Source: an uncultured Oscillospiraceae bacterium (lineage in GTDB: Bacteria > Bacillota > Clostridia > Oscillospirales > Oscillospiraceae). Taken from it: a stretch of 6,670 nucleotides of DNA. The translations under genes were made by a program, and so were the position numbers. The notes under the pieces were generated by a model that worked only from the letters and a program-made list of their open reading frames with translations, did no database searches and had not been told where the DNA came from. This document shows, piece after piece, positions 1-5,006 of the stretch (the first letter of the stretch is position 1; each line of letters begins with the position of its first letter). Where the stretch lies: assembly GCA_910588045.1 (NCBI GenBank), contig CAJUPS010000140.1:1-6670 (forward strand), written 5' to 3'.

Positions 1-72
1 CCTCGGGAGTCTTGGTCTCCTCGGGAGTCTTGGTCTCCTCGGGAGTCTTGGTCTCCTCGGGAGTCTTGGTCT
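1..72. repeat. 18-bp tandem repeat, four identical copies
   Basis: The unit cctcgggagtcttggtct is repeated exactly at 1-18, 19-36, 37-54 and 55-72, and probably continues past the left edge. On the minus strand it encodes the hexapeptide KTPEET inside the surface protein. The unit is a multiple of three, so copy-number change would lengthen or shorten the stalk without shifting the frame. Perfect identity at the DNA level, including third codon positions, indicates recent expansion. Confidence 0.95.
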
Positions 73-1447
73 CGCTGCCCTCAACAGGCGGAGTGGGGGT
101 TTCCTCGGGAACAAGCGTCACATCAAACGTAATGTTGAACAGGTACTCAATGTTGTCGCTGGCCGTTACCTTCATCGCAGCGCCTGAAAGGTCCTCAACA
201 TCAAAGTAAACCGTGTTGTAGGTGGTGTCGCCTACTGTGTACTCACGGCTTGCAATGCTCGCAATGGGACTATTCCATTCTGTCACAGAAGAAGCATCAG
301 AGGTGTTGGTCACAGCATAGTAGCTATAGGTCTTCTTTTCGCCATCGCCAGTCTTAATGGGAATACCAAAACCAACCCAATAGCCTTCTGTATGATTCGC
401 ATTGGAATGCTTAACAACATCCTTAGCATAAATCACTACGTTGTAGGTATTGCCACTTACCAGCTCACTGCTGACATCATAGCTGTTGGACAGATTGGTC
501 TTTGGATCACCGCTCTGGGGATGATCCTCTTGGGGAGCAACAACCAGATTGGCATCATTCGGACGGACATCAGGGTTAATAACCAGCGGAGGAGCAAAGG
601 TGTTATCGGTCGTATCCTCGTCCTCGTTGTCCTCGGTCTCCTCGTCCTCGGCAGGAGTGCTGGAATCGGTGACGGTGACATTGGCAGCGCCGTCGCCGGA
701 GACGGTCAGCTCGCCGGTGGCGTCGGTGACCTCGGTGACGGTAGCGGTCTCGGCCACGGCCAGCTCAGCGCCAGTAGCGGTCTCGGCCACGGTGACGCTC
801 TCCACGGTGCCAGCCACGTCGGCCTTCACGTCGGGAGCAGCCACTTCCAGAGCGGAAACGGTAGCGGTCTCAGCAACGGTAACGGTAGCGGCAGCGGCGG
901 TCTCCTGCACGGCTACGGTCTTGACCTCGCCCACAACCTCAACGGCAGCGGCGGGGGCGGCGACCTCGACGGTCTCAACCTTGGCGGTCTCGGCCACGGT
1001 CACCACGGCATTCTCGGCCTCCTCGGCCAGGGTCACGGTCTCCACGGTGCCAGCTACGGTGACAGAAGCCTCGGGAGCGGTCACGGTGACGGAAGCGGCC
1101 ACGGCGGTCTCTTCCACAGTCACCTCGGCCTTGGCCATGACGATGACGGCGTTGACGTCGGCGTTCTCGCCCAACGTCACGGTGGCGCCCTCAGCATCGG
1201 GGACGACGACCAGGCCGGTGGCCAGCTTCGCGCCCTTGACGGTCACCTTGACGGGGGCTACAACGACGATCAGGCCCTCGACATCCTCGGACAGCTCGGT
1301 GTCCTCGTCGATGTACATAGCGACCTCTTCCTCGCTGTAGCCCAGCTCTTTGGCCAGGTCAGCGTACTCGGCGGCCAGTGCCGTGGCGGGCAGCATACCC
1401 AACACAAGGCAGAGGACCGTCAGCAGGGACAAAAGTTTTTTGCGCAT
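1..1447 (-). CDS. Secreted repeat-rich surface protein, partial (C-terminus outside window)
   Basis: Reading the minus strand from ATG at 1447, the frame stays open for 482 codons to the left edge. AGGAGG (1456-1461) lies 8 nt upstream of the ATG and fixes the start. Residues 1-26 are a classical signal peptide: RKK, then a hydrophobic core, then an ALA cleavage motif at 23-25. Residues 27-62 are acidic. Residues 64-260 are Val/Thr/Ala-rich imperfect repeats with alternating VTVAETA-like and VAGTVETV-like segments. Ala-Pro pairs at 64-65, 124-125, 164-165 and 204-205 mark a 20/40-residue period, suggesting a right-handed beta-solenoid. Residues 264-282 form a Glu/Asp/Thr linker. Residues 284-445 are a Tyr/Asn-rich, non-repetitive domain, perhaps a beta-sandwich. 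From 446 a Pro/Glu/Thr stalk runs into tandem KTPEET. Likely an exported adhesin or wall protein. The anchor (LPXTG, SLH or membrane) would lie outside the window. The precise family is not recognised. Confidence 0.88.
   Translation of the reverse strand, partial: MRKKLLSLLTVLCLVLGMLPATALAAEYADLAKELGYSEEEVAMYIDEDTELSEDVEGLIVVVAPVKVTVKGAKLATGLVVVPDAEGATVTLGENADVNAVIVMAKAEVTVEETAVAASVTVTAPEASVTVAGTVETVTLAEEAENAVVTVAETAKVETVEVAAPAAAVEVVGEVKTVAVQETAAAATVTVAETATVSALEVAAPDVKADVAGTVESVTVAETATGAELAVAETATVTEVTDATGELTVSGDGAANVTVTDSSTPAEDEETEDNEDEDTTDNTFAPPLVINPDVRPNDANLVVAPQEDHPQSGDPKTNLSNSYDVSSELVSGNTYNVVIYAKDVVKHSNANHTEGYWVGFGIPIKTGDGEKKTYSYYAVTNTSDASSVTEWNSPIASIASREYTVGDTTYNTVYFDVEDLSGAAMKVTASDNIEYLFNITFDVTLVPEETPTPPVEGSETKTPEETKTPEETKTPEETKTPE
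665..1260 (-). repeat. Degenerate 60/120-nt repeats encoding solenoid-like coils
   Basis: Within the surface-protein gene, segments related to VTVAETATV, VAGTVETVTVAE and EVAAP recur about every 20 residues, with a stronger 40-residue register (Pro at residues 125, 165 and 205). The repeats are diverged at DNA level (GCC/GCT and GTC/GTT/GTG interchange), unlike the exact 18-bp array, so they are older. In translation they alternate hydrophobic and Thr/Glu positions, the pattern expected of short beta-strands stacked in a solenoid. Confidence 0.7.
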
Positions 1448-1480
1448 GTTTTTTTCCTCCTGAAAAAAATTTATTTCCCA

Positions 1481-1559
1481 TTCGCCTATACGAATTGAGA
1501 AACCCAGGTTTCCACGGAAAAATTCCGGGGAAAAGGCGCAATTTACCCCTATAGGCAAA
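1481..1559 (-). promoter_or_regulatory. Potentially structured 5' leader of the surface-protein mRNA
   Basis: The leader contains a 10-bp closing stem between 1550-1559 (TTTGCCTATA as RNA sense) and 1481-1490 (TATAGGCGAA), with one G-U pair. It encloses two small hairpins: CGGAA/TTCCG (1523-1527 with 1515-1519) and GAAACC/GGTTTC (1507-1512 with 1499-1504). Together these could form a three-way junction ending about 20 nt before the ribosome site. I do not recognise a known riboswitch consensus. It may be a regulatory or mRNA-stabilising leader, or coincidental pairing. Confidence 0.4.
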
Positions 1560-1577
1560 CCCACCTTTTCAGCTCAA

Positions 1578-1606
1578 AGTTTAGCACAATTTCCCGGTTA
1601 TGGCAA
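1578..1606 (-). promoter_or_regulatory. Promoter of the surface-protein gene
   Basis: On the minus strand TTGCCA (1601-1606) is separated by 17 nt from TAAACT (1578-1583), preceded by TGC, which gives an extended -10. Transcription would begin near 1571, leaving a leader of about 120 nt before the ATG at 1447. It diverges from the promoter at 1651-1679, with about 45 bp between the two -35 boxes. Confidence 0.7.
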
Positions 1607-1650
1607 GAGCAAATTTGCATTCCCTTCCACCAATTTTCCAGGCTGCGTTC

Positions 1651-1679
1651 TTGACAAAACGGGCGGGGCAGGGTATACT
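1651..1679 (+). promoter_or_regulatory. Near-consensus promoter for an antisense RNA
   Basis: TTGACA (1651-1656, perfect -35), a 17-nt spacer and TATACT (1674-1679, five of six) make this the best promoter in the window. No plus-strand gene with a ribosome site follows; the next one starts at 2115 and has its own promoter. The strong promoter therefore most likely makes a noncoding RNA starting near 1686, running toward the small minus-strand toxin gene. Confidence 0.8.
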
Positions 1680-1685
1680 AATAGA

Positions 1686-1782
1686 TAGAAAGGGCGCTGC
1701 CGGTAAGCGGTTGGCCCTCCGCTATGTTACAGAAGTAACTGTCGTGGTTGGGGCCAGCAAGCGGTTACTTCTTGTTATTCTT
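1686..1782 (+). ncRNA. Candidate antisense RNA antitoxin (RatA-like arrangement)
   Basis: An RNA from the promoter at 1651-1679 would start near 1686. A 9-bp inverted repeat, AGAAGTAAC (1731-1739) with GTTACTTCT (1764-1772), followed by a U-rich stretch (TGTTATTCTT), could end it near 1782, giving about 97 nt. It would be fully complementary to the last codons and the 3' untranslated region of the toxin mRNA. In Bacillus subtilis txpA/RatA the antisense RNA likewise overlaps the toxin 3' end. Read-through to the stronger hairpin at 2020-2046 would instead give an RNA of about 360 nt covering the whole toxin transcript. The 3' end is inferred; the 5' end rests on the promoter match. Confidence 0.55.
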
Positions 1783-1851
1783 AGCCTGTAGAAACAGACT
1801 GCAAACACCTATGATGACCAAGCAAAGTTGTAAAACTTCGGATGTACTCAT
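1765..1851 (-). CDS. Small hydrophobic type I toxin-like peptide (28 aa)
   Basis: From ATG at 1851 the minus strand encodes 28 residues beginning MSTSEVLQL and ending QAKNNKK. Residues 6-21 form one hydrophobic membrane segment, followed by a basic tail. This matches the general plan of holin-like type I toxins of Firmicutes (TxpA, Bsr and Fst type): a short N-terminus with MST-E-L, one transmembrane helix and a charged C-terminus. AAAGGGGGG (1859-1867) lies 7 nt upstream of the ATG, which is why I prefer this start to an upstream in-frame ATG at 1947 that would give 60 residues. An extended -10 promoter lies upstream and an antisense promoter lies downstream on the other strand. By family, overexpression would damage or depolarise the membrane. 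The stop codon lies in a possible stem (1731-1772). No clear minus-strand terminator is seen. Confidence 0.65.
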   Translation of the reverse strand: MSTSEVLQLCLVIIGVCSLFLQAKNNKK

Positions 1852-1853
1852 TA

Positions 1854-1896
1854 GGCAGCCCCCCTTTCCCTTGAGATCAGGAGGCAAGAAGCTGCC
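1854..1896 (-). promoter_or_regulatory. Hairpin sequestering the toxin ribosome site
   Basis: In the toxin mRNA, GGCAG (1892-1896) can pair with CTGCC (1854-1858), and GCCTCC (1880-1885) can pair with the G-run that forms the Shine-Dalgarno sequence (1859-1864), allowing one G-U pair. The run would be buried next to the start codon. Type I toxin mRNAs commonly hide their ribosome sites in this way. Confidence 0.5.
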
Positions 1897-1962
1897 CCCT
1901 GTCAGGAGGGCCAACCGCGTACCGTTACTGGCAGCGCTGAAAGACAACTCTTTGCTGCTGTC

Positions 1963-1991
1963 AGTGTAGCACAGCCCGGGCGAAAAAGCAA
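1963..1991 (-). promoter_or_regulatory. Promoter of the toxin gene
   Basis: On the minus strand TTGCTT (1986-1991), a 17-nt spacer and TACACT (1963-1968) preceded by TGC form an extended -10 promoter with a weak -35. Transcription would start near 1955, giving a 5' untranslated region of about 104 nt. It is clearly weaker than the opposing antisense promoter, as expected when an unstable antitoxin RNA must be in excess. Confidence 0.6.
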
Positions 1992-2019
1992 GAAAAAGAA
2001 GGACCCGCAGTCGGTCAAG

Positions 2020-2050
2020 TATCCCCCTACCCGTGGTAGGGGGATATTTT
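2020..2050 (+). terminator. Strong hairpin with short T-run
   Basis: Positions 2020-2031 pair perfectly with 2035-2046 (12 bp, five consecutive G-C pairs, 3-nt loop), and TTTT follows at 2047-2050. On the plus strand this is a rho-independent terminator, insulating the response-regulator promoter, whose -35 begins at 2054. It could end read-through from the antisense RNA promoter at 1651. On the minus strand no T-run follows it. An operator role is possible because it abuts the promoter. Confidence 0.7.
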
Positions 2051-2052
2051 CT

Positions 2053-2074
2053 GTTGCCGTTTTGATGCCGGAAT
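2053..2074 (+). promoter_or_regulatory. Putative response-regulator operator, copy 1
   Basis: Two half-sites, GTTGCCGTTTT (2053-2063) and GATGCCGGAAT (2064-2074), follow each other with an 11-bp period. The core G(A/T)TGCCG is shared. The second half-site is identical over 10 bp (GATGCCGGAA) to both half-sites of the repeat at 4970-4991. OmpR-family dimers normally bind tandem half-sites with about this spacing. Binding by the adjacent regulator is inferred. Confidence 0.55.
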
Positions 2075-2082
2075 GATATAGT
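2054..2082 (+). promoter_or_regulatory. Promoter of the two-component operon
   Basis: TTGCCG (2054-2059), a 17-nt spacer and TATAGT (2077-2082) preceded by TGA form an extended -10 promoter. The start would be near 2089, leaving about 26 nt of leader with the ribosome site AGAGAGG 7 nt before the ATG at 2115. The -35 and spacer coincide with the direct repeat at 2053-2074, so a bound regulator would act directly on this promoter. Confidence 0.7.
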
Positions 2083-2114
2083 TTACAGGTAATACGCAAA
2101 AGAGAGGTGCCGCC

Positions 2115-2777
2115 ATGCTTCGCGTTCTGATTGTAGAAGATGAAAAGCCCATTTCCAACCTCATCCGCCTGAGCCTGACCAAGGAGGGCTTCCAGTGCGT
2201 GTGCGCCTACGACGGCGCGGAGGCGGCGGACCTGCTGGAGCGGGAGCCGCCCTTTGACCTGATCCTCCTGGACGTGATGCTGCCGGAGGTGGACGGGTTC
2301 GAGCTGATGGAGTACATCCGCCCGATGGAGATCCCGGTGATCTTCCTCACCGCCAAGGGGGCCGTGGCGGACAAGGTGAAGGGCCTGCGGCTGGGGGCGG
2401 AGGACTACATCGTCAAGCCCTTCGACACCGTGGAGCTGCTGGCCCGCATCGACGTGGTGCTCCGGCGCTACAGGAAGTGCGACATGGTGCTGGAGGTGGG
2501 CGGGGTAAAGATCGACACCGCCTCCATGCGGGTCTGGCGGGGGGAGGAGGAGATCAACCTGACGAAGACGGAGTACGACCTGCTGCTCCTCTTCGCCCGG
2601 AACCCGAGGCGGGCCATGTACCGGGAGACCATCTATGAGCGGGTCTGGGGCGGGGACTACCCCTTCGGCAGCAAGGCCGTGGACCTCCACGTCCAGCGCC
2701 TGCGGAGAAAGGTGGGCTGGGAGAACACGCTGCGGGCGGTGAACAAGGTGGGCTACCGCCTGGAGGTGGAGAAGTGA
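2115..2777 (+). CDS. OmpR-family response regulator transcription factor
   Basis: 220 residues, the normal length for the family. The receiver domain (about 1-115) has the acidic pocket E8/D9/E10, phospho-acceptor D53 in LLDVMLP, T79 in FLTAKG and K101 in VKPFD. The C-terminal winged-helix domain (about 125-218) has the typical TKTEYDLLLLF and the recognition-helix/wing region VDLHVQRLRRKV...VNKVGYRLE. It should be phosphorylated by the kinase encoded next and bind DNA as a dimer. The start is fixed by AGAGAGG 7 nt upstream. The gene ends with a GTGA overlap with the kinase gene, so the two are translationally coupled. The direct repeat in its own promoter suggests autoregulation. VanR-like regulators are one possible subgroup, and the nearby VanY-type gene is consistent with that, but the sequence alone does not settle it. 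Confidence 0.95.
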   Translation: MLRVLIVEDEKPISNLIRLSLTKEGFQCVCAYDGAEAADLLEREPPFDLILLDVMLPEVDGFELMEYIRPMEIPVIFLTAKGAVADKVKGLRLGAEDYIVKPFDTVELLARIDVVLRRYRKCDMVLEVGGVKIDTASMRVWRGEEEINLTKTEYDLLLLFARNPRRAMYRETIYERVWGGDYPFGSKAVDLHVQRLRRKVGWENTLRAVNKVGYRLEVEK

Positions 2778-4180
2778 AGTTCCGGGTGAAAATGACGCTG
2801 TGGATGCTGGCGGTGCTCTCGCTGCTGTTCGGCGCGGGGGGCAGTCTGCTGATCTCCGGCTTCTTCCACGACGCCATGGAGCGGGAGAAGGACGCGGCCT
2901 TCGCCTCCTACCGCATGGCCTGGAGCGCGCTGCAAATCGTCAACGGGCTGGACCCCTATCTGGATACCGAGGCCATCACCCGGACCATGGAGCAGCTCTG
3001 TGAGCAGAATGGCTCCGCCTGGCCCGCCCTGTGCCTGGCCACGGAGACGGACGTCCTCTATGAATCGGGCCCCTCCCTGGCGCGCCTGCTGGAGGGGGAA
3101 CCGCCCTCGGACGCCTGCCTGATCCGGCTCTTCACGCCGGAGACGGGGGGACGGTGGCTGGCCCTCTCCGGCGCAGTGCAGACCAACGGGGAGACCCTGT
3201 TTCTGCACACCACCCACGACGTCTCCTCCCTCTACGCCATGCGCCGCAGTCAGCAGCAGACCTATTTGCGGGTATTCGGGGTGATGGCGGTGCTGTGCGC
3301 CGTGGCGTCCTACACCATGTCCCGGCTGCTGACCGCGCCGCTGACCCGGCTGTCCCGGGCCTCCCGGGCCATCGCCTCCGGCAAGTTCGACAGCCGCGTG
3401 CCCATCCGGGGCGAGGACGAGATCGCCGATGTGTCACAGGATTTCAACGTGATGGCCGAGCAGATGGAGAAAAAGATCTCCGAGCTGCGGCAGGCCATGG
3501 AGCGGCAGGAGCGGTTCGTGGGCAGCTTCGCCCACGAGATGAAGACCCCCATGACCAGCCTCATCGGCTACGCCGACCTCCTGCGCAGCGGGAAGCTGAC
3601 CCCCGGTGAGCAGGCGGAGGCCGCCGACTACCTCTACTCCGAGGGCAAGCGGCTGTCCAACCTGTCGAAGAAGCTGCTGGAGCTGCTGGTGGTGCGGGAG
3701 AAGGACCTGCCCCTCACGGAGGTCTGTCCGGCGGAGCTGGTGGAGGAATTTGCAAACCGCCTCCGGCCCCTGATGGCCCAGCGGAAGATCGCGGTGGCCT
3801 GCGCCTGTCAGCCGGGGACGTGCCTCATGGAACCGGACCTGATCTGGTCGCTGCTGCTGAATCTGGCGGACAACGCCCAGAAGGCCATCCCCAGGGAGGG
3901 CGGGGAGATCCTGTTTCGGCAGGAGATGCTCCCGGACGGCTGTCGGATCCAGGTGCTGGACGACGGGCGGGGCATTCCGGAGGCGTCCCTGGAGCACCTG
4001 ACGGAGGCGTTCTATCGGGTGGACAAGGCCCGCTCCCGGAAGCAGGGGGGCTACGGCCTGGGCCTGGCCCTGTGTCAGGAGATCGCGGCGCTGCACCACG
4101 GGACCATCCGGTTTGAAAACCGCACCGACGCGCCCCGGGGGGCCTGCGTCACCGTGGAGCTGAGAGGAGGGAGGCCATGA
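2774..4180 (+). CDS. Membrane sensor histidine kinase with HAMP domain
   Basis: 468 residues starting at GTG (2774), which overlaps the regulator's stop (GTGA), with GGAGG 7 nt upstream. Transmembrane helix 1 is at about 8-30 and helix 2 at about 164-185. They bracket an extracytoplasmic sensor of about 130 residues with no recognised fold. The HAMP domain (about 186-238) has the GEDEIADVSQDFNVM signature. The HisKA domain has the phospho-accepting H254 in FAHEMKTPMTSLIGYADLL. The ATPase domain has an N-box around N363-N367, a G1 box DDGRGI (396-401), an F-box FYRVDKARSR and a G2 box GYGLGLAL (426-433). All catalytic motifs are present, so it should be active. It phosphorylates the adjacent regulator in response to an unknown envelope signal. 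Its stop overlaps the next gene's start (ATGA). Confidence 0.95.
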   Translation: MKFRVKMTLWMLAVLSLLFGAGGSLLISGFFHDAMEREKDAAFASYRMAWSALQIVNGLDPYLDTEAITRTMEQLCEQNGSAWPALCLATETDVLYESGPSLARLLEGEPPSDACLIRLFTPETGGRWLALSGAVQTNGETLFLHTTHDVSSLYAMRRSQQQTYLRVFGVMAVLCAVASYTMSRLLTAPLTRLSRASRAIASGKFDSRVPIRGEDEIADVSQDFNVMAEQMEKKISELRQAMERQERFVGSFAHEMKTPMTSLIGYADLLRSGKLTPGEQAEAADYLYSEGKRLSNLSKKLLELLVVREKDLPLTEVCPAELVEEFANRLRPLMAQRKIAVACACQPGTCLMEPDLIWSLLLNLADNAQKAIPREGGEILFRQEMLPDGCRIQVLDDGRGIPEASLEHLTEAFYRVDKARSRKQGGYGLGLALCQEIAALHHGTIRFENRTDAPRGACVTVELRGGRP

Positions 4181-4962
4181 GGCGGTGCAAGCGCTTTTTG
4201 CTGGTGCTCTTCACCCTGACGCTGGCGGCAGCGGGGGCGGCGATGCCCTTCGCCGCATCCTGGCTCCAGGACGCCCGGCAGACGGTGTCGGAGACCCGCT
4301 CCTTCGACTCCTTCCGCCTCACCCTCCGCCAGGAGGTGGACCTGGGACGGACGCTGAGGCTGATTGCTGCGTCGAACTACTATATCGCCGAGGCGGAGGA
4401 GGCGGCGGAGGCCCGCATGACCCGCGCGGACGTCCTGGTCGCGGGGGAGGAGCTCATGAAGGAGCTGATGCAGTTCGGCTTGCTGGAACACTCGGTTTCG
4501 TCCACGCCGAGAATCCATCCCCAGACCCTGTGCGCCAACGACGGGAGTATTTCCATCCCCACCTGGACCCTTGACTGGGGGATGCCGGACGCAGAGTCAT
4601 CTTTATATGTCTGGCTGGACGACGCTTCCGGGAAGGCGTTTTTGATTTCGCTCCCCTGCATGAGCTATTCAGAGGGATATATCTCCAAGAACGGGCGGGA
4701 ACCCATTTACGCCCGGGTGGAAAACTGGCGGGCATTTCTGGAGGAGTATTACGGTACGGAGGTCCGCCTTGGGAACGAGGCGTGGTTCGATGCGGCCACA
4801 AAGATCAATCTGATTTTCTCCCTGGGGACGGCGGAGGACGAGGCGGAATATCAATTGGACCTGTATTACTACTGGATGGACGGCTTCATCACACTGAATC
4901 CCTATGTCGAGGAGGTCGGGCCTATCCCGCCCGCCAATGAATCTGTCTACTACGACTCGTAA
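4177..4962 (+). CDS. Exported or membrane-anchored protein of unknown function in the two-component operon
   Basis: 261 residues. The ATG overlaps the kinase stop (ATGA), with GGAGG just upstream, so it is co-translated with the kinase. The N-terminus (RRCKRF, then a hydrophobic stretch from about 7 to 29) is a signal peptide or anchor without a lipobox Cys after it, so not an obvious lipoprotein. Residues 30-110 are helical and charged, with an AEAEEAAEAR segment. Residues 125-261 are rich in Tyr/Trp and acidic residues, probably beta-rich, with no catalytic motif I recognise. The second half (from about 4480) uses more AT-ending codons than the kinase gene. Its position suggests an accessory sensor or modulator of the kinase on the outer face of the membrane. 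That is inference. Confidence 0.85.
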   Translation: MRRCKRFLLVLFTLTLAAAGAAMPFAASWLQDARQTVSETRSFDSFRLTLRQEVDLGRTLRLIAASNYYIAEAEEAAEARMTRADVLVAGEELMKELMQFGLLEHSVSSTPRIHPQTLCANDGSISIPTWTLDWGMPDAESSLYVWLDDASGKAFLISLPCMSYSEGYISKNGREPIYARVENWRAFLEEYYGTEVRLGNEAWFDAATKINLIFSLGTAEDEAEYQLDLYYYWMDGFITLNPYVEEVGPIPPANESVYYDS

Positions 4963-4969
4963 GATTTCC

Positions 4970-4991
4970 GATGCCGGAAAGATGCCGGAAA
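4970..4991 (+). promoter_or_regulatory. Putative response-regulator operator, copy 2
   Basis: GATGCCGGAAA is repeated exactly at 4970-4980 and 4981-4991, an 11-bp period. Ten bases are identical to 2064-2073 in the regulator promoter. A partial inverted repeat (TTTCCG 4965-4970 with CGGAAA 4975-4980) overlaps it. It lies between the operon's last stop codon and the carboxypeptidase gene, upstream of a -10-like TATACT, so it may be an activator site for that gene. Confidence 0.55.
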
Positions 4992-5006
4992 GATAGCCCT
5001 TCTATG

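Larger units (their letters stand above)
1694..1937. repeat. Near-perfect inverted repeat bracketing the toxin gene
   Basis: The left arm at 1694-1720 (27 nt) matches the reverse complement of 1905-1937 (33 nt) at 26 of 27 positions, in blocks of 8, 4 and 14. The right arm carries a 6-nt insertion and there is one mismatch. Shared cores are GCGCTGCC and GCGGTTGGCCCTCC. The arms flank the toxin gene, one in its 5' untranslated region and the other downstream of its stop codon. A single toxin transcript spanning both could close on itself. They could alternatively be the ends of a small palindromic element. Confidence 0.85.

Noticed and set aside
1..72. CRISPR array from the regular repeats at the left edge
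   Set aside because: The 18-bp copies are contiguous with no spacers, and they are in frame inside a coding sequence.
549..1340. 263-residue plus-strand Ser/Thr/Val-rich frame resembling a mucin-like protein
   Set aside because: Another shadow of the same repeats. It has no signal peptide, ribosome site or promoter, and it starts and stops inside the minus-strand gene.
392..1498. 368-residue plus-strand frame rich in Gly, His, Leu and Ser
   Set aside because: It is the complement of the repetitive surface-protein gene. It has no ribosome site, and its low complexity mirrors the GTC/GCC/ACC codons of the minus-strand repeats; the minus strand has a signal peptide, ribosome site and promoter.
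1694..1937. Insertion sequence or attachment site defined by the inverted repeat
   Set aside because: No transposase, target-site duplication or recombinase is seen, and the arms fit a toxin mRNA fold. A small non-autonomous element is not fully excluded.
1765..1947. 60-residue form of the small minus-strand protein starting at 1947
   Set aside because: No good ribosome site precedes 1947, and the ATG lies almost at the predicted transcription start. The added 32 residues are unlike any toxin leader, while the internal ATG at 1851 has a well-placed G-rich ribosome site.
1748..1969. 73-residue plus-strand frame across the toxin locus
   Set aside because: There is no ribosome site at its start and the residue composition is unremarkable. 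The antisense promoter better explains plus-strand transcription as noncoding.
1902..2690. 262-residue minus-strand frame covering the response regulator
   Set aside because: It is His/Leu/Val-rich antisense of a GC-rich gene. The plus strand encodes a complete, motif-perfect regulator.
3434..4099. 221-residue minus-strand frame within the kinase gene
   Set aside because: Antisense shadow in GC-rich coding DNA, with no ribosome site and no recognisable motifs.
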